From: a bacterium
Lineage (GTDB): Bacteria; Actinomycetota; Acidimicrobiia; Acidimicrobiales; Ilumatobacteraceae
DNA length: 5,942 nt
NCBI GenBank assembly: GCA_029978815.1
Contig: JAPOIQ010000081.1
Span: 1-5,942 of the forward strand
Reading direction: 5' to 3'
Shown piece after piece: positions 4,854 through 5,942 of the stretch. The stretch's first letter is position 1. Every line of letters begins with the position of its first letter. The position numbers and the translations under genes were made by a program. The notes beneath the pieces are model-generated. The model had not been told where the DNA came from and searched no databases. It saw nothing but the letters and a program-made list of their open reading frames with translations.

Positions 4854-5942
4854 GTGACAGGAACCATCCGCCTAGAGGGCGTCTACAAAATTTTCGGGGA
4901 ACAGCCGCGTGGTCGAGCCCTAGAACTGGCGCAAGCCGGCCATTCGAAGACCGAAATTCAAACCTGGACAGACCACGTCGTTGGACTCGCAGACGTAAAT
5001 GTCGATATCCGTCAAGGAGAACTCTTCGTGATTATGGGGCTTTCCGGTTCAGGAAAGTCGACCGCTATTCGCACGGTGAACAAACTGCATTCGGTTACCA
5101 CCGGGAGCGTGTGGGTTGATGACGTCGATATCCAAACGCTGTCTGGTCGAGCCTTACAGGCGGTGCGTCGCGAGAAAATGGGCATGGTGTTTCAGCACTT
5201 TGCGCTGTTTCCGCACCGAAATGTCGTAGACAACGTTGCGTACGGGCTCGAGGTGCAAGGCGTCGAGAAAGTCACTCGCCTTTCTTCTGCGATGGAAGCA
5301 CTTTCGCTCGTAGGCCTTCAGCGTTATGCCACCTCAATGCCATCGCAACTTTCAGGAGGCATGCAACAGCGCGTTGGTCTCGCTCGGGCTCTTGCGAGCG
5401 ATCCCTCAATTTTGTTGATGGATGAGGCGTTCAGCGCTCTTGATCCGCTGATTCGTCGCCAGATGCAGGACGAACTGATGGCGATTCAGAAGCAGTTGAG
5501 AAAAACCATCTTGTTCATCACCCATGATCTCAACGAGGCACTTCGAATTGGTGACCGCGTGTGCATCATGCGAGGCGGTCGAGTCGTGCAGATCGGAACT
5601 CCCGAAGAGATTCTCACCAAGCCAGCCTCTGGATACGTTGCCGAATTCGTTCAAGATGTTGATCAAGGTCGGGTGATCGAAGTTCAAGAGGACATGGTTG
5701 AACCAAAACCCGTCTTGGCGACCGACTCGCTTGCGCAAGCACTTCGCACGATTGAGGATCGGGCTGGAGTGTTCGTTCTCGATACATCGCGTGGGCCTGA
5801 GGCGTTACTCACAGTCGCTGACGGTCTTGAAGCTCTCGAACGTGGAGCGACGCTCGTTTCGGAAGCGTTACGGACCGACTTTGAACGCTGCGAACCACAT
5901 CAAACGCTCAATGAGGTCTACGCGCACGCCGGACGAGGGCTG
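4854..5942 (+). CDS. proV: Glycine betaine/proline ABC transporter ATP-binding protein (ProV/OpuAA type), 3' end missing
   Basis: 363 residues are present and the frame is open at the right edge; ProV proteins are about 400 long. It powers uptake of glycine betaine, proline betaine or similar osmolytes and would work with a permease and a binding protein probably encoded just downstream. The N-terminal YKIFGE followed by HSKTEI is the ProV-type extension. Next come Walker A GLSGSGKST (62-70), Q-loop Q114 in MVFQHFALFPH, signature LSGGMQQR (166-173), Walker B ILLMDEAFSALD (186-197) and the switch histidine H224 in ITHD. From about 285 on, a CBS-like region (LATDSLAQAL, then GVFVLD) fits the C-terminal CBS module that senses ionic strength in OpuA. 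The GTG start matches the family N-terminus; an upstream TTG at 4815 would add unrelated residues. No Shine-Dalgarno is visible. Confidence 0.93.
   Translation, partial: MTGTIRLEGVYKIFGEQPRGRALELAQAGHSKTEIQTWTDHVVGLADVNVDIRQGELFVIMGLSGSGKSTAIRTVNKLHSVTTGSVWVDDVDIQTLSGRALQAVRREKMGMVFQHFALFPHRNVVDNVAYGLEVQGVEKVTRLSSAMEALSLVGLQRYATSMPSQLSGGMQQRVGLARALASDPSILLMDEAFSALDPLIRRQMQDELMAIQKQLRKTILFITHDLNEALRIGDRVCIMRGGRVVQIGTPEEILTKPASGYVAEFVQDVDQGRVIEVQEDMVEPKPVLATDSLAQALRTIEDRAGVFVLDTSRGPEALLTVADGLEALERGATLVSEALRTDFERCEPHQTLNEVYAHAGRGL

Noticed and set aside
5406..5738. 110-residue open frame on the minus strand inside proV
   Set aside because: It lies antisense to the signature, Walker B and H-loop region of a clear ABC ATPase; long antisense frames are common there and the protein has no recognisable motif.

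Overview
The window looks like an ordinary stretch of chromosome from an actinobacterium. Four things suggest this: a stand-alone coenzyme F420:glutamate ligase (CofE), an Nei/Fpg glycosylase that matches my memory of mycobacterial Nei1 (Rv2464c) along most of its length, moderately GC-rich codon use, and starts with no clear Shine-Dalgarno sequence but with -10-like hexamers 6-7 bases upstream. Because CofE is not fused to a nitroreductase as it is in mycobacterial FbiB, I lean towards an early-branching group such as Acidimicrobiia. That placement is inference. I see no phage, transposon, CRISPR array, rRNA or tRNA.

Layout, left to right. Bases 2-484 are the 3' end of a methylmalonate-semialdehyde dehydrogenase gene (mmsA). 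A short gap with a perfect 14-bp palindrome leads to a complete thiolase (556-1713); together the two suggest branched-chain amino acid, propionate or acyl-CoA catabolism. An 86-base gap with an inverted repeat leads to a Nei/Fpg-family DNA glycosylase (1800-2609). A small VOC/glyoxalase-fold gene on the minus strand (2597-2998) converges on it, and the two 3' ends overlap by 13 bases. A 114-base divergent promoter region separates the VOC gene from cofE (3113-3874). Then come a prolyl-4-hydroxylase-like Fe(II)/2-oxoglutarate dioxygenase with an added basic tail (3945-4661), a 192-base gap with two inverted-repeat structures, and a ProV-type glycine betaine/proline ABC transporter ATPase (4854 to the window end, incomplete).

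The genes do not form one pathway. mmsA and the thiolase plausibly share a catabolic theme. cofE belongs to F420 cofactor synthesis, proV to osmolyte uptake, nei to base-excision repair. The VOC protein and the dioxygenase have no assignable substrate. The points most worth following are the recurring -10-to-start arrangement (leaderless mRNAs), the palindrome before the thiolase, an arginine at a conserved glycine of the thiolase active site, the unfused CofE, the basic tail on the dioxygenase and the structured gap before proV. I did not find convincing evidence of a new multi-gene system.
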